Below, piece after piece: positions 1 through 7,253 of a stretch of 64,000 bases of DNA. Location of the stretch: positions 1 to 64,000 of the forward strand of contig JARKQG010000042.1 in NCBI GenBank assembly GCA_029974035.1, given 5' to 3'. The notes beneath the pieces are model-generated. The model ran no database searches and was not told the origin of the DNA. It was given only the letters and a program-made list of their open reading frames with translations. This DNA comes from Eubacteriales bacterium (GTDB lineage Bacteria; Bacillota_A; Clostridia; Christensenellales; Aristaeellaceae). How positions within the stretch are numbered: position 1 is the stretch's first letter; the number at the start of each line of letters is the position of its first letter. The position numbers and the translations under genes were made by a program.

Positions 1-1
1 G

Positions 2-475
2 ACCGGCCCGACGGGTCCCCAGGGCGCGACGGGCGCCACCGGTGCAACCGGCGCGACGGGTCCCCAGGGTGCGACCGGCGCAACTGGTGCCACGGTCGCT
101 CCCGGCCCGACGGGTCCCCAGGGCGCGACCGGCGCGATGGGCGCCACCGGTGCTACCGGCGCTACCGGCCCGACGGGTCCCCAGGGCGCAACCGGCGCAA
201 CTGGTGCCACGGGCGCTACCGGCCCGACGGGTCCCCAGGGCGCGATGGGCGCCACCGGCGCTACCGGCCCGACGGGTCCCCAGGGCGCAACCGGCGCGAC
301 CGGTGCCACTGGCGCTACCGGCCCGACGGGTCCCCAGGGCGCAACCGGCGCGACCGGCGCAACTGGTGCCACCGGCGCCACCGGCCCGACGGGTCCCCAG
401 GGCGCAACCGGCGCGACCGGTGCCACCGGCGCTACCGGTGCCACCGGCCCGACGGGCCCTCAGGGCGCGACGGGC
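2..475 (+). repeat. Collagen-like tandem repeat DNA
   Basis: Nine-base steps encoding Gly-Ala-Thr or Gly-Pro-Thr, punctuated by a recurring GPTGPQGA block about every 36-54 bases. Long stretches are nearly identical at DNA level, so copy number probably varies between strains, and this tract is a likely place for assembly collapse. Confidence 0.85.
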
Positions 476-985
476 GCCGGAGCGATCATTCCCCACGCAT
501 CCGGTCCGGCAGTGGTGTTTTCCAGCTCTCTGGCCGGAGAACCGCTGACGGCTGCGGCGGTCGGCTTTGGCAACTCGACCAGCTCCATCGCCCTGGTGGG
601 CGACACGATTCCGCTGCTGGGCCTCACCACGCAGGCCTACTCCATGCCCAGGGATGGCACCATCACCTCGATTGCGGCCTACCTGAGCACCATCGTATCC
701 ATCTCGCTGCCTGCGTCGACCGCGACGGTCTACGTGCAGCTGTACCAGTCGACCGCGCCGGATGAGGACTTTGATCCGATCCCGGGCACGCTGGTGGTTC
801 TGTCGCCGACGCTGAACGGCGTCATCGGCGTGGGCACCCGGCTCACGGGGCTTCTCACCGGAATCAACGTGCCGGTCACTGTCGGAACCCGAATCCTGAT
901 GGCGTTCACGGTAGAGATCACCGACGGAGACCCTGTGGCCACCGTCGTGACCGGTTACGCCGGCGGCGGCGTCACCATCGCCTGA
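2..985 (+). CDS. Collagen-like exosporium-type protein with BclB-like C-terminal domain (5' partial)
   Basis: The reading frame is open from base 2, so the N-terminus lies outside the window. About the first 158 codons are Gly-X-Y triplets dominated by GAT, GPT and GPQ, which is a collagen-like triple-helix stalk. A globular tail of about 168 residues follows, beginning near [12 protein letters not shown] and ending [10 protein letters not shown]. Its composition (rich in A, T, G, V, with the YVQLYQS strand) resembles the C-terminal domain of Bacillus BclB and related clostridial exosporium glycoproteins. That family forms filaments on the spore surface, which fits the neighbouring germination operon. 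One triplet is broken: near base 107 a Gly codon reads gtc (Val), giving [10 protein letters not shown] terminator hairpin follows. The collagen-like assignment is certain; the exosporium location is inferred. Confidence 0.85.
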   Translation, partial: TGPTGPQGATGATGATGATGPQGATGATGATVAPGPTGPQGATGAMGATGATGATGPTGPQGATGATGATGATGPTGPQGAMGATGATGPTGPQGATGATGATGATGPTGPQGATGATGATGATGATGPTGPQGATGATGATGATGATGPTGPQGATGAGAIIPHASGPAVVFSSSLAGEPLTAAAVGFGNSTSSIALVGDTIPLLGLTTQAYSMPRDGTITSIAAYLSTIVSISLPASTATVYVQLYQSTAPDEDFDPIPGTLVVLSPTLNGVIGVGTRLTGLLTGINVPVTVGTRILMAFTVEITDGDPVATVVTGYAGGGVTIA

Positions 986-997
986 TCCTTGCGAAAG

Positions 998-1028
998 AGC
1001 GCCGTCCCGTCATGCGCGGGGCGGCGCT
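998..1028 (+). terminator. Hairpin terminator after collagen-like gene
   Basis: Stem agcgccgtccc / ggggcggcgct (11 pairs, one G-T wobble) ending in cttt, 13 bases after the stop codon. It lies between convergent genes and may serve both strands. Confidence 0.7.
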
Positions 1029-1044
1029 TTGTGCGGAATCGGCG

Positions 1045-1218
1045 TCACAGTTCAAACCGGCCGGAGAACAGGGCGTAGACCATCAACACGAGGGCGGCCA
1101 GGGCCATCAGGGCGCTGCCGACGGCGGCGGATCGGTTGGCGCCCCGCCATGCGTGGACGGAGAACGAAAGCACGTAGACGAGCATCCACGCGGTCAGGAT
1201 CATCAGCAGCGTGCGCAT
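1045..1218 (-). CDS. Small two-helix membrane protein, fourth gene of the gerA operon
   Basis: 57 residues starting MRTLLMILTAWMLVYVL, with two hydrophobic segments (about residues 3-20 and 33-52) separated by a short basic loop. Its ATG overlaps the TGA of the GerAC-like gene (TGATG), so translation is probably coupled and the protein belongs to the germination operon. The candidate upstream start at 1299 lies inside the GerAC gene and is unlikely. Small membrane proteins near ger operons are known in clostridia, but I do not recognise a named family here. A germination-linked role is inferred from context only. Confidence 0.65.
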   Translation of the reverse strand: MRTLLMILTAWMLVYVLSFSVHAWRGANRSAAVGSALMALAALVLMVYALFSGRFEL

Positions 1219-2483
1219 CAGCTTCCCTCTTTGGTCGGCGCGTCCGGTGTGTAGGGAGAGCTCTTGACCTGCGTGCCGGTCCGCCGGATGGTGAAGCACA
1301 CGTTTGTCGTCAGCGTCGCGTCCTGGAAGTGCCGGGTCCAGCCGTAGGCCTCTTTCTGCTGGATCGTTTTGAAATTCTTGTTGCCGTACCGACCGAAGCC
1401 GAAGATGTCGGCACCGTAGGGGCGCACCTTGTCAAAAACGCCCTGGATGCCCTCGAGGACGATTGCCTTGAACCGGGCCTCCAGCATGTCCCGGAGCGGC
1501 GATTGCTCGTACTGGGCGCGGCTCTGCACCGAAAGAAGATCTCCGTCCAGGTGCACGGTCAGCGTAATTTTGGGGTTTACTCCGTCGAAGGAGACGGCGA
1601 CCTCCGGCAGGCGCTCGCGGGTTACGTCGATGACGACGATGTAGCCCGGGATGGTGGGGTCCGGCACCGCGAAATACGAATGCTCGAAGGCGCCAGAGGC
1701 CATCAGGAAGAACCGCGTTTCGTCGCCGGTCAGCGTTTCCACCATTTTATCGCCCACGAAAACAGCCGTTCCAAACAATTCCAGCTTGTTCTTTCCCTGC
1801 CGTGGAAGTTCGCCCGCCAGATACCGTCCGGCGGACATCAGGCCTCCGGCGTAGGGTGCGCCGTCCTTCACAAAGTCCTTCATGTCGTTCACCGCCGCCA
1901 GCGGCAGCGACGGCTGACGACAGGATTCCTTCATGGCCTCATAGAAGCTTTCAAGCGTTGCCTCGGGGAAGTAGCTGATCTCCTCGCTGTCCTTGGAGAG
2001 GCTTTCCAGTGTCTTTGAGGCGGACGTGCCGATCACCGGCTCGTTGGCCTGCACAAAGTCCATCGCCGAGCCCCGCACCACGAACACGTTGGCGGTGCGC
2101 CGGATGCGGCCGAAGCGGATGATCGGGGCGACAAATTCCCCAATCCTGCCGGACCGGGCTAGATCCTCCGAGAAGGCGAGGAACTGCGCGTGGCTGAAGC
2201 TGAGCTGGCGAAGCATGGAGGCGTTGAGCATCTCCACGGCGTCAAAAAAAGACGGCGCGTCGATGGAAAGCGTGGTGTAGTCGCGCTGGCTGCCGTCCGA
2301 ACCGGACTCGCCGCCGCCTTGCAGCGTCGGAACCTGCACGGTGACGCGCCAGGCGTCGGATACCCCCCGGTCGATGCCGATGGCGATGACCCGGGAGATG
2401 TCGTCCAACTCGCGGGCGTCGTAGCACCCGGAGAGGGCGGCGGCGATCAGCGCCAGCATCAGAAGGACTGCAAGCCTACGCAT
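1218..2483 (-). CDS. Ger(x)C family spore germination lipoprotein (GerAC-type)
   Basis: 421 residues. The N-terminus is a lipoprotein signal with lipobox LSGC (Cys20), followed by YDARELDDISRVIAIGID, the typical start of mature Ger(x)C proteins. These are the C subunits of nutrient germinant receptors, anchored on the outer face of the spore inner membrane and needed for response to amino acids or sugars. The length fits the family (about 370-420). The gene overlaps the upstream GerAB-type gene by 8 bases and the next small gene by 1 base, so three subunits are made from one message. Confidence 0.93.
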   Translation of the reverse strand: MRRLAVLLMLALIAAALSGCYDARELDDISRVIAIGIDRGVSDAWRVTVQVPTLQGGGESGSDGSQRDYTTLSIDAPSFFDAVEMLNASMLRQLSFSHAQFLAFSEDLARSGRIGEFVAPIIRFGRIRRTANVFVVRGSAMDFVQANEPVIGTSASKTLESLSKDSEEISYFPEATLESFYEAMKESCRQPSLPLAAVNDMKDFVKDGAPYAGGLMSAGRYLAGELPRQGKNKLELFGTAVFVGDKMVETLTGDETRFFLMASGAFEHSYFAVPDPTIPGYIVVIDVTRERLPEVAVSFDGVNPKITLTVHLDGDLLSVQSRAQYEQSPLRDMLEARFKAIVLEGIQGVFDKVRPYGADIFGFGRYGNKNFKTIQQKEAYGWTRHFQDATLTTNVCFTIRRTGTQVKSSPYTPDAPTKEGS

Positions 2484-3594
2484 GCCGGGTGCCCCCCTTT
2501 TTCCGGAGCATCGCGACGAAAAGCGCGATCAGCGGCAGGCCGAACATTATGATCGACCCGAAGGTGCGGGTAAATTGTACGTAGTCTACGATGACGTCGA
2601 GAATGTTCTTATGAATCATGCTCGCGGCGAAGAGCAGCACCAGCCCCGCAGCCACGATGGGCGCCTTGTCGTTGATGCGGAACATCCGGCAGAAAAGGAA
2701 GAGGAATGCGTAGAACACCGCCGACAGCGATACCATCGAGGAAATGATCCAAATGAACAGAAATACCGATTCGACCCGCTGCAGGTATCGGCCGTAGTCG
2801 ATCAGCGAAGCCAGTTCGTACATGGGGGAGGTGACCTCCTGCGCCACCTGGTAGGTGAAGGTCATCGAAAAGCACAGGATGCATCCGCCGATGATGATGC
2901 CGGAAAGAAGGAGGCTGATTAGTCCCTCGCGCAGGATGAACCTGAGCCCCTGAAAGGACCGGGCAAAAACCGCCAGCAGGATGATTTCCGCATAGGCCGA
3001 GGAGCGGACGGCGCCCGCCTGAATTGTGTTGAGGAAGCCGTAGCCCGCGATGGGCTCCAGGTGGTAGAGCTTGTAGTTTTCCGACCCCAGAACCAGCACC
3101 GCAAAGAGGCTCGCCATCATGATGTACATGATCAGCTTTGAGAACCGGGCCAGGCTTTCCAGCCCCAGCAGCGCCATGACCCCCACACAGGCCAGCGCAA
3201 AGCCAAAGATGTACCAGCTGGGGCTGTAGCTGTACACGTAGGTGCGCAGCACTTCGGTAAAATCCGACAGGCGGGTGGCCGCGATGTAGAAAAGCGTGGC
3301 CGCCAAAATGCCGGTGAAGAGGAAGCCCACCGGGCGGCCCAGCGCCTGTTCGAACATGTGGGCGAGGTCCATATCCGGAAAGCGCCGGATCAAAAGGCAG
3401 ATGGACAGAAAGCCCGCCGTCGCCACCGCCGCGGAGATGAGCGTCATATACCAGCCGGCGGTGCCCACCAGCGTCGCCACCATCGCGGGGCTGGTAAAAA
3501 ACACCTTGGCGGAGATGCTCAGCGTCGTCAGGCAGATGGCCTCCTGAAGGCCGATGCGGCCCTCGCGTACCGAAACGGTGCGGTTGGCAATCAT
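2476..3594 (-). CDS. GerAB/Fcf/SpoVAF-family germination permease (APC superfamily)
   Basis: 372 residues beginning MIANRTVSVREGRIGLQEAI, with about ten membrane helices. GerAB-type proteins belong to the APC transporter superfamily and carry the germinant-binding pocket of the receptor. Start chosen because the ATG forms an ATGA overlap with the stop of the upstream GerAA-type gene; an in-frame extension reaching 4266 is only the shadow of that gene. Length and helix content match the family (about 365). Which germinant is sensed cannot be read from the sequence. Confidence 0.92.
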   Translation of the reverse strand: MIANRTVSVREGRIGLQEAICLTTLSISAKVFFTSPAMVATLVGTAGWYMTLISAAVATAGFLSICLLIRRFPDMDLAHMFEQALGRPVGFLFTGILAATLFYIAATRLSDFTEVLRTYVYSYSPSWYIFGFALACVGVMALLGLESLARFSKLIMYIMMASLFAVLVLGSENYKLYHLEPIAGYGFLNTIQAGAVRSSAYAEIILLAVFARSFQGLRFILREGLISLLLSGIIIGGCILCFSMTFTYQVAQEVTSPMYELASLIDYGRYLQRVESVFLFIWIISSMVSLSAVFYAFLFLFCRMFRINDKAPIVAAGLVLLFAASMIHKNILDVIVDYVQFTRTFGSIIMFGLPLIALFVAMLRKKGGTRHA

Positions 3595-5348
3595 GGCTTG
3601 TTCGCCCCCCTGTGCTTCACATTCCAGCCGCGGATGAAGCGGTTGGTCCGGGCACGGTGCACCGGGTTGACAAAGTCCGGCCTCGCCTTTTTCAGCCAGA
3701 TGGGCGTGCGCGCGATGATGTCCAGGTTGGACTTGGTTCTGGGCGCCACGGGGCTCAGGTACGGGACGCCGAAGGACTTCATCGAGCAGACCAGCAGCCC
3801 GAAGATGAAGATGCCCGTCGCGATGCCGTAGAACCCCGCGATGCCACCCAGAAAAATGAACCCGAAGCGAAGGATGCGCACCGCGAAGGACAGCGAAAAA
3901 TTGGGGATCGCAAAATTGCCCATGCCGGTGATCGCCACCACGATGATCAGGATCGGGCTGACCAGGTTGGCGGCCACGGCGGCCTGGCCCAGGATGACCG
4001 CGCCGATGATGCCCAGGGTCTGGCCCACCACGCCCGGCACGCGCACCGAGGCCTCCCGGATCAGCTCCCAGGATGTCTCCATCAACAGAACCTCCACGAT
4101 CATCGGGAAGGGCACGGCCTCCCGCGCCTTGGATACCGAAGCCATCAGTTCCGTGGGCACCATTTCCTGATGGTACAGGATCAGCGCCACGAAAAGGCCC
4201 GGCAGAAATGTGGCGAAAATGGAGGCCAGCAGGCGGACAAAGCGGATGAATGTGCCATACTGCCACCTCAGGGCGTTGTCCTCGGAGGTGTGGAACAGAT
4301 GGAAGAACGTGGCGGGTACGATGGACGCAAAGGGCGTGCCGTCGGTGATGATTGCCACCTTGCCCTCCACCAGAAACGACGCGGTCCTGTCGGGGCGCTC
4401 CGTGCTCAAAACCTGCGGGAACAGCGCGTAGGGGTGGTCCTCGATCAGCTGATCCATCATGCCGTCGCCGCCGACAAAATCGATGTCCACGTTTTCAAGC
4501 CGCCGCTTGACCTCCGCGACGAGTTTGGGGTTTGCGATGCCGTCAAGGTAGAGGATTGCGCAGTTGGTGTTGTCCACCTTGCCGATGGTGACGATTTCGG
4601 TGATCAACTTGCGGTTGCGGATCATGCGGCGCACCAGCGTGATGTTGGTGCGCAGGTTTTCGTTGAATGCCTCCTGGGAGCCCTTGATGACCGCCTCGTT
4701 CATCGGCGTGGAGATGGCGCGCTTTTCATAGCCGCGGCTCTCGACGAGCAGGCATTCCGCGCATCCGTCGATGAACAGCGCGGTCAGCCCGTTCATCACC
4801 TGGTGCGCGATTTCAGAAAAGCGATCCGACCGCTTCAGCTGGTTGACAGACAGCAGGTTCTCCGCCACAAACTGGATGGCGTTGCCGCGAAGCGGGCCGC
4901 GCTCCGCGGCCCGCTCCATCAACTGACGCAGCACGAAGTTGTTGACCACTTCCTTATCGGCCATGCCGTCGACGTACACCAGAAAGGCCTTCTTCTGCTC
5001 CAGCACCGTAAATTCGCGGATGACCACATCCTGGTTGGCGGGGACGGCGAAGATGCTTCGGACGTTGTCGAGGTTGACGTTAAGCCGTCGGGATAAATTG
5101 GGCATGGCTTCCTTCTGCGCGTGGACGGCCCTTGCCTCGGCTTCGAGCTCCGGCGTGGTCGCGGTGTCCAGCGCCTCCGGGGACGCGCCTTCCGCGGCGG
5201 CGGATTCCGCGTCCACCTGCCATTTGACCGCGGGACTGATCAGCGCCTCGCCCACGTCCTCCGGCTCCGTCTCCGGAAACCGGAACTGGTCCGCGGGGAC
5301 GGGTTCCTTATAAAGGATGAAGCCTTTGAGGCCGGAGAAGATGGACAA
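3591..5348 (-). CDS. GerA-type spore germination protein (A subunit)
   Basis: About 585 residues. A charged N-terminal extension (to about residue 80) is followed by the soluble GerAA domain (NVRSIFAVPANQDVVIREF onward) and a C-terminal block of about five membrane helices (from about residue 340). This is the largest germinant-receptor subunit, which oligomerises in the spore inner membrane. The start is a TTG at 5348, preceded at 7 bases by AAGGCGG; another TTG at 5366 lacks a ribosome site. First gene of the four-gene operon, with a forespore-type promoter just upstream. Confidence 0.92.
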   Translation of the reverse strand: MSIFSGLKGFILYKEPVPADQFRFPETEPEDVGEALISPAVKWQVDAESAAAEGASPEALDTATTPELEAEARAVHAQKEAMPNLSRRLNVNLDNVRSIFAVPANQDVVIREFTVLEQKKAFLVYVDGMADKEVVNNFVLRQLMERAAERGPLRGNAIQFVAENLLSVNQLKRSDRFSEIAHQVMNGLTALFIDGCAECLLVESRGYEKRAISTPMNEAVIKGSQEAFNENLRTNITLVRRMIRNRKLITEIVTIGKVDNTNCAILYLDGIANPKLVAEVKRRLENVDIDFVGGDGMMDQLIEDHPYALFPQVLSTERPDRTASFLVEGKVAIITDGTPFASIVPATFFHLFHTSEDNALRWQYGTFIRFVRLLASIFATFLPGLFVALILYHQEMVPTELMASVSKAREAVPFPMIVEVLLMETSWELIREASVRVPGVVGQTLGIIGAVILGQAAVAANLVSPILIIVVAITGMGNFAIPNFSLSFAVRILRFGFIFLGGIAGFYGIATGIFIFGLLVCSMKSFGVPYLSPVAPRTKSNLDIIARTPIWLKKARPDFVNPVHRARTNRFIRGWNVKHRGANKP

Positions 5349-5392
5349 GCAATCACCGCCTTGCAATTTTCACCAAACGCGCCGGCAAATGG

Positions 5393-5422
5393 TAGGTTTT
5401 CCGCATCGCTTTTCCACTATAC
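5393..5422 (-). promoter_or_regulatory. SigF/SigG-type promoter for the gerA operon
   Basis: On the minus strand GTATA is followed after exactly 15 bases by GGAAAACCTA. This agrees with the forespore sigma-F class consensus (GyATA, 15-16, GGnnAnAMTR) and overlaps sigma-G usage. It lies 45 bases upstream of the GerAA start. No sigma-A-like -35/-10 pair is visible there. Confidence 0.55.
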
Positions 5423-5519
5423 GCCGAGCGCGCGCAGGAAAAATCAAATTCTGTGTGATTCGGTCACGGTTTCCGGGCCAAAAGCGTGGTATAATGGAAA
5501 AAACAAAGGAGGCGATCGG

Positions 5520-6380
5520 ATGGCAAGCGTCGCCATCATCGGTTCGGGACCCGCCGGGATCTCCGCCGCGCTGTATACGCGCCGCGCGGGGCTCGATGTC
5601 AGGGTGATTCACCGCGGCCCCGGCGCGCTGGAAAAGGCCGAGGCCATTGAGAACTATTACGGGTTTCCGCAGCCCATCGAGGGCAAAAAGCTGTGGGAAA
5701 ACGGCATTTCCAACGCCAGGCGGCTGGGCGTCGAGTTTATCGAGGACGAGGTGGTGGGCTTTGCGGTGGAGGACACCCTGGTGGTATTGACCACCAAGGG
5801 CCGCTATCCGGCGGAAGGCATCGTCATCGCCACCGGCTCGCCAAGAAAGACCCCGCCCGTCCGCGCGCTTGCGGATTTTGAAGGCCGGGGCGTCAGCTAC
5901 TGCGCCGCCTGCGACGGCTTTTTCTACCGCGGCAAGGACGTGGCCGTGATGGGCGCGGGGGAGTACGCGCTGCACGAGGCGATGGAATTGATGCCGCTGG
6001 CGCGTTCCGTGACGCTGCTTACGAGCGGCGGGGCGCCGACGGTGGCGCTCCCCGAGGGGCTCATCGTGCGGACGGAAAAGGTGGAGGCCGTGGAGGGCGA
6101 TGACCGGCTGCGCGCCGCGGTGCTTGCGGGCGGGGAACGGCTGCCGCTGGACGGACTGTTCATCGCCTACGGCGTCGCGGGAAGCGCGGACCTGGCCCGC
6201 AAGGTGGGTGCGGAAACCGAGGGCAGCCGTATCGTGGTGGATGAGAACATGGCCACCGGCATTCCCGGGCTCTACGCCGCGGGGGATTGCACCGGCGGGC
6301 TTTTGCAGATCGCCAAGGCGGTCTATGAGGGCGCAAAGGCCGGCACGGAGCTGATCAAATACTTACGGAAGAAGGCGTGA
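5520..6380 (+). CDS. Thioredoxin-reductase-like FAD flavoprotein, probably ferredoxin-linked
   Basis: 286 residues. N-terminal FAD motif GSGPAGISAA (8-17), redox-active CAAC (128-131) in SYCAACDGFF, and a C-terminal FAD motif GLYAAGDCTGG. The second nucleotide fold has GAGEYALHEA, but the basic HRRxxxR segment that binds the NADPH 2'-phosphate is absent (the text there is LLTSGGAPTVALPEG). Loss of that motif is a known feature of the ferredoxin-dependent flavin thioredoxin reductases of clostridia. A ferredoxin gene follows after 2 bases. The ATG has AAAGGAGG upstream, and TATAAT lies at 5490-5495. Likely role: passing electrons to thioredoxin or a similar disulfide acceptor. Confidence 0.85.
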   Translation: MASVAIIGSGPAGISAALYTRRAGLDVRVIHRGPGALEKAEAIENYYGFPQPIEGKKLWENGISNARRLGVEFIEDEVVGFAVEDTLVVLTTKGRYPAEGIVIATGSPRKTPPVRALADFEGRGVSYCAACDGFFYRGKDVAVMGAGEYALHEAMELMPLARSVTLLTSGGAPTVALPEGLIVRTEKVEAVEGDDRLRAAVLAGGERLPLDGLFIAYGVAGSADLARKVGAETEGSRIVVDENMATGIPGLYAAGDCTGGLLQIAKAVYEGAKAGTELIKYLRKKA

Positions 6381-6382
6381 CC

Positions 6383-6601
6383 ATGTTTTTCGGATCGAGC
6401 AAGAAGCCCGGCCCGAACGCGAAGCTGGTGGTCAAGGTGCAGCGCTGCCCGCAGAACCACCCGTGCCCGTCGATGCGCGTATGCCCGACAAACGCGCTGA
6501 CCCAGAAGGGCTTTCGCGCGCCGGAGATTGATCAGGAAAAGTGCGTCGCCTGCGGCAAGTGCGTGCGCTACTGCCCGATGAGCGCGCTGGTTCTGGAATA
6601 A
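6383..6601 (+). CDS. 4Fe-4S ferredoxin-type protein
   Basis: 72 residues. The C-terminal half has the classical cluster motif CVACGKCVRYCP; the N-terminal half has the less regular RCPQNHPCPSMRVCP, which could hold a second cluster. The ATG at 6383 is 2 bases after the stop of the flavoprotein gene and has GGAAGAAGG at 7 bases; a GTG at 6377 would sit inside that site. Co-transcription points to an electron carrier for the upstream reductase. A strong terminator ends the pair. Confidence 0.88.
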   Translation: MFFGSSKKPGPNAKLVVKVQRCPQNHPCPSMRVCPTNALTQKGFRAPEIDQEKCVACGKCVRYCPMSALVLE

Positions 6602-6613
6602 ACCGCGTGGCAC

Positions 6614-6642
6614 CCGCGCCGGACCGCCCGGCGCGGTTTTTT
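6614..6642 (+). terminator. Rho-independent terminator
   Basis: Perfect 9-pair stem ccgcgccgg / ccggcgcgg, 5-base loop, then six T. Closes the flavoprotein-ferredoxin operon. Confidence 0.9.
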
Positions 6643-6767
6643 GCGCCTTTTTTTGAAAGTCGGCGCGGCCGGGACGATGCCGGGCCGCGCGGCATACCTG
6701 TAAACGGGCCGTCCGCCGCGGTATGGTTGGAAGCGCGGCGGGGACAATAACGGTGGGAGGTGTTTTT

Positions 6768-6929
6768 ATGAAGGGAATCAGAAAGAGAAAAAAGGACCCG
6801 TTTTACGAGCTGAGCCGGGTCGCGTCCGCCACCGAGTGCACCGGGCTGATGCCGGCGCTGCCCCAGAGCGAGGAGGAGGACGAGAACTACGCCAGCCTCT
6901 ACGCGACCCACGACCAGCCCCCGGCCTGA
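6768..6929 (+). CDS. Small acidic protein of unknown function (53 aa)
   Basis: Begins MKGIRKRKKDPFYELSRVAS with the ribosome site GGGAGG 8 bases upstream. A basic N-terminus is followed by an ECTGLMPALP segment and an acidic EEEDE run. Codon use and a clean Shine-Dalgarno suggest a real gene rather than chance. The ECTGLMPA segment looks conserved-type, but I cannot name a family. The single Cys could be functional given the redox neighbourhood. Confidence 0.6.
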   Translation: MKGIRKRKKDPFYELSRVASATECTGLMPALPQSEEEDENYASLYATHDQPPA

Positions 6930-6954
6930 GGGCGGGCCGCGCGCCCGGGCGGTG

Positions 6955-6984
6955 TTTCAATCCACCGCGGGTACGGTATATAAT
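6955..6984 (+). promoter_or_regulatory. Promoter for the 39-aa gene
   Basis: TATAAT at 6979-6984 with a weak -35 (tttcaa, 6955-6960, 18-base spacer). Located 25 bases before the small gene. Confidence 0.5.
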
Positions 6985-7009
6985 GTACAAAAGAACAGGA
7001 GGGATGGAT

Positions 7010-7129
7010 ATGAAGCATCGCCCCGAACCCGAAGAGGCGAAGGCCGCCGTCCAGGATACGGATTTTGACGCGATGGCCTGCTCCGCCGAATTCACCCAGG
7101 GCTGTATCGAGCCGGAGGACGACAAGTAA
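7010..7129 (+). CDS. Tiny acidic Cys-containing protein (39 aa)
   Basis: MKHRPEPEEAKAAVQDTDFD continuing to a CIEPEDDK end, with two Cys (in DAMACSA and QGCIEP). AGGAGGG ends 6 bases before this ATG; an ATG at 7004 would abut the ribosome site and is less likely. It has its own promoter and a downstream hairpin, so it is a complete transcription unit. Function unknown. Confidence 0.55.
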   Translation: MKHRPEPEEAKAAVQDTDFDAMACSAEFTQGCIEPEDDK

Positions 7130-7158
7130 GCCCGGCGCGGTTGCGCCATAGCGCTTTT

Positions 7159-7184
7159 GCGCCGCGGTTTCGCGGCGCATTTTG
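7159..7184 (+). terminator. Hairpin terminator
   Basis: gcgccgcg / cgcggcgc with a gttt loop, followed by atttt, 30 bases after the 39-aa gene. Confidence 0.7.
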
Positions 7185-7253
7185 CTTGCGCCGGGTTTTA
7201 TTTTCCGTCCGGGGGAGAACCTAGGGATACCGGCATGGAAGGGAGGCCAGTTC

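Noticed and set aside
2..475. CRISPR-like regular repetition
   Set aside because: No unique spacers, units are 9-base multiples and code for a protein; no cas genes in the window.
42..548. Open frame rich in PARRVPRA repeats over the collagen tract
   Set aside because: It is the +1 frame of the Gly-X-Y repeat DNA; repeat DNA keeps all frames open. It has no ribosome site and the collagen frame is continuous with a recognisable C-terminal domain.
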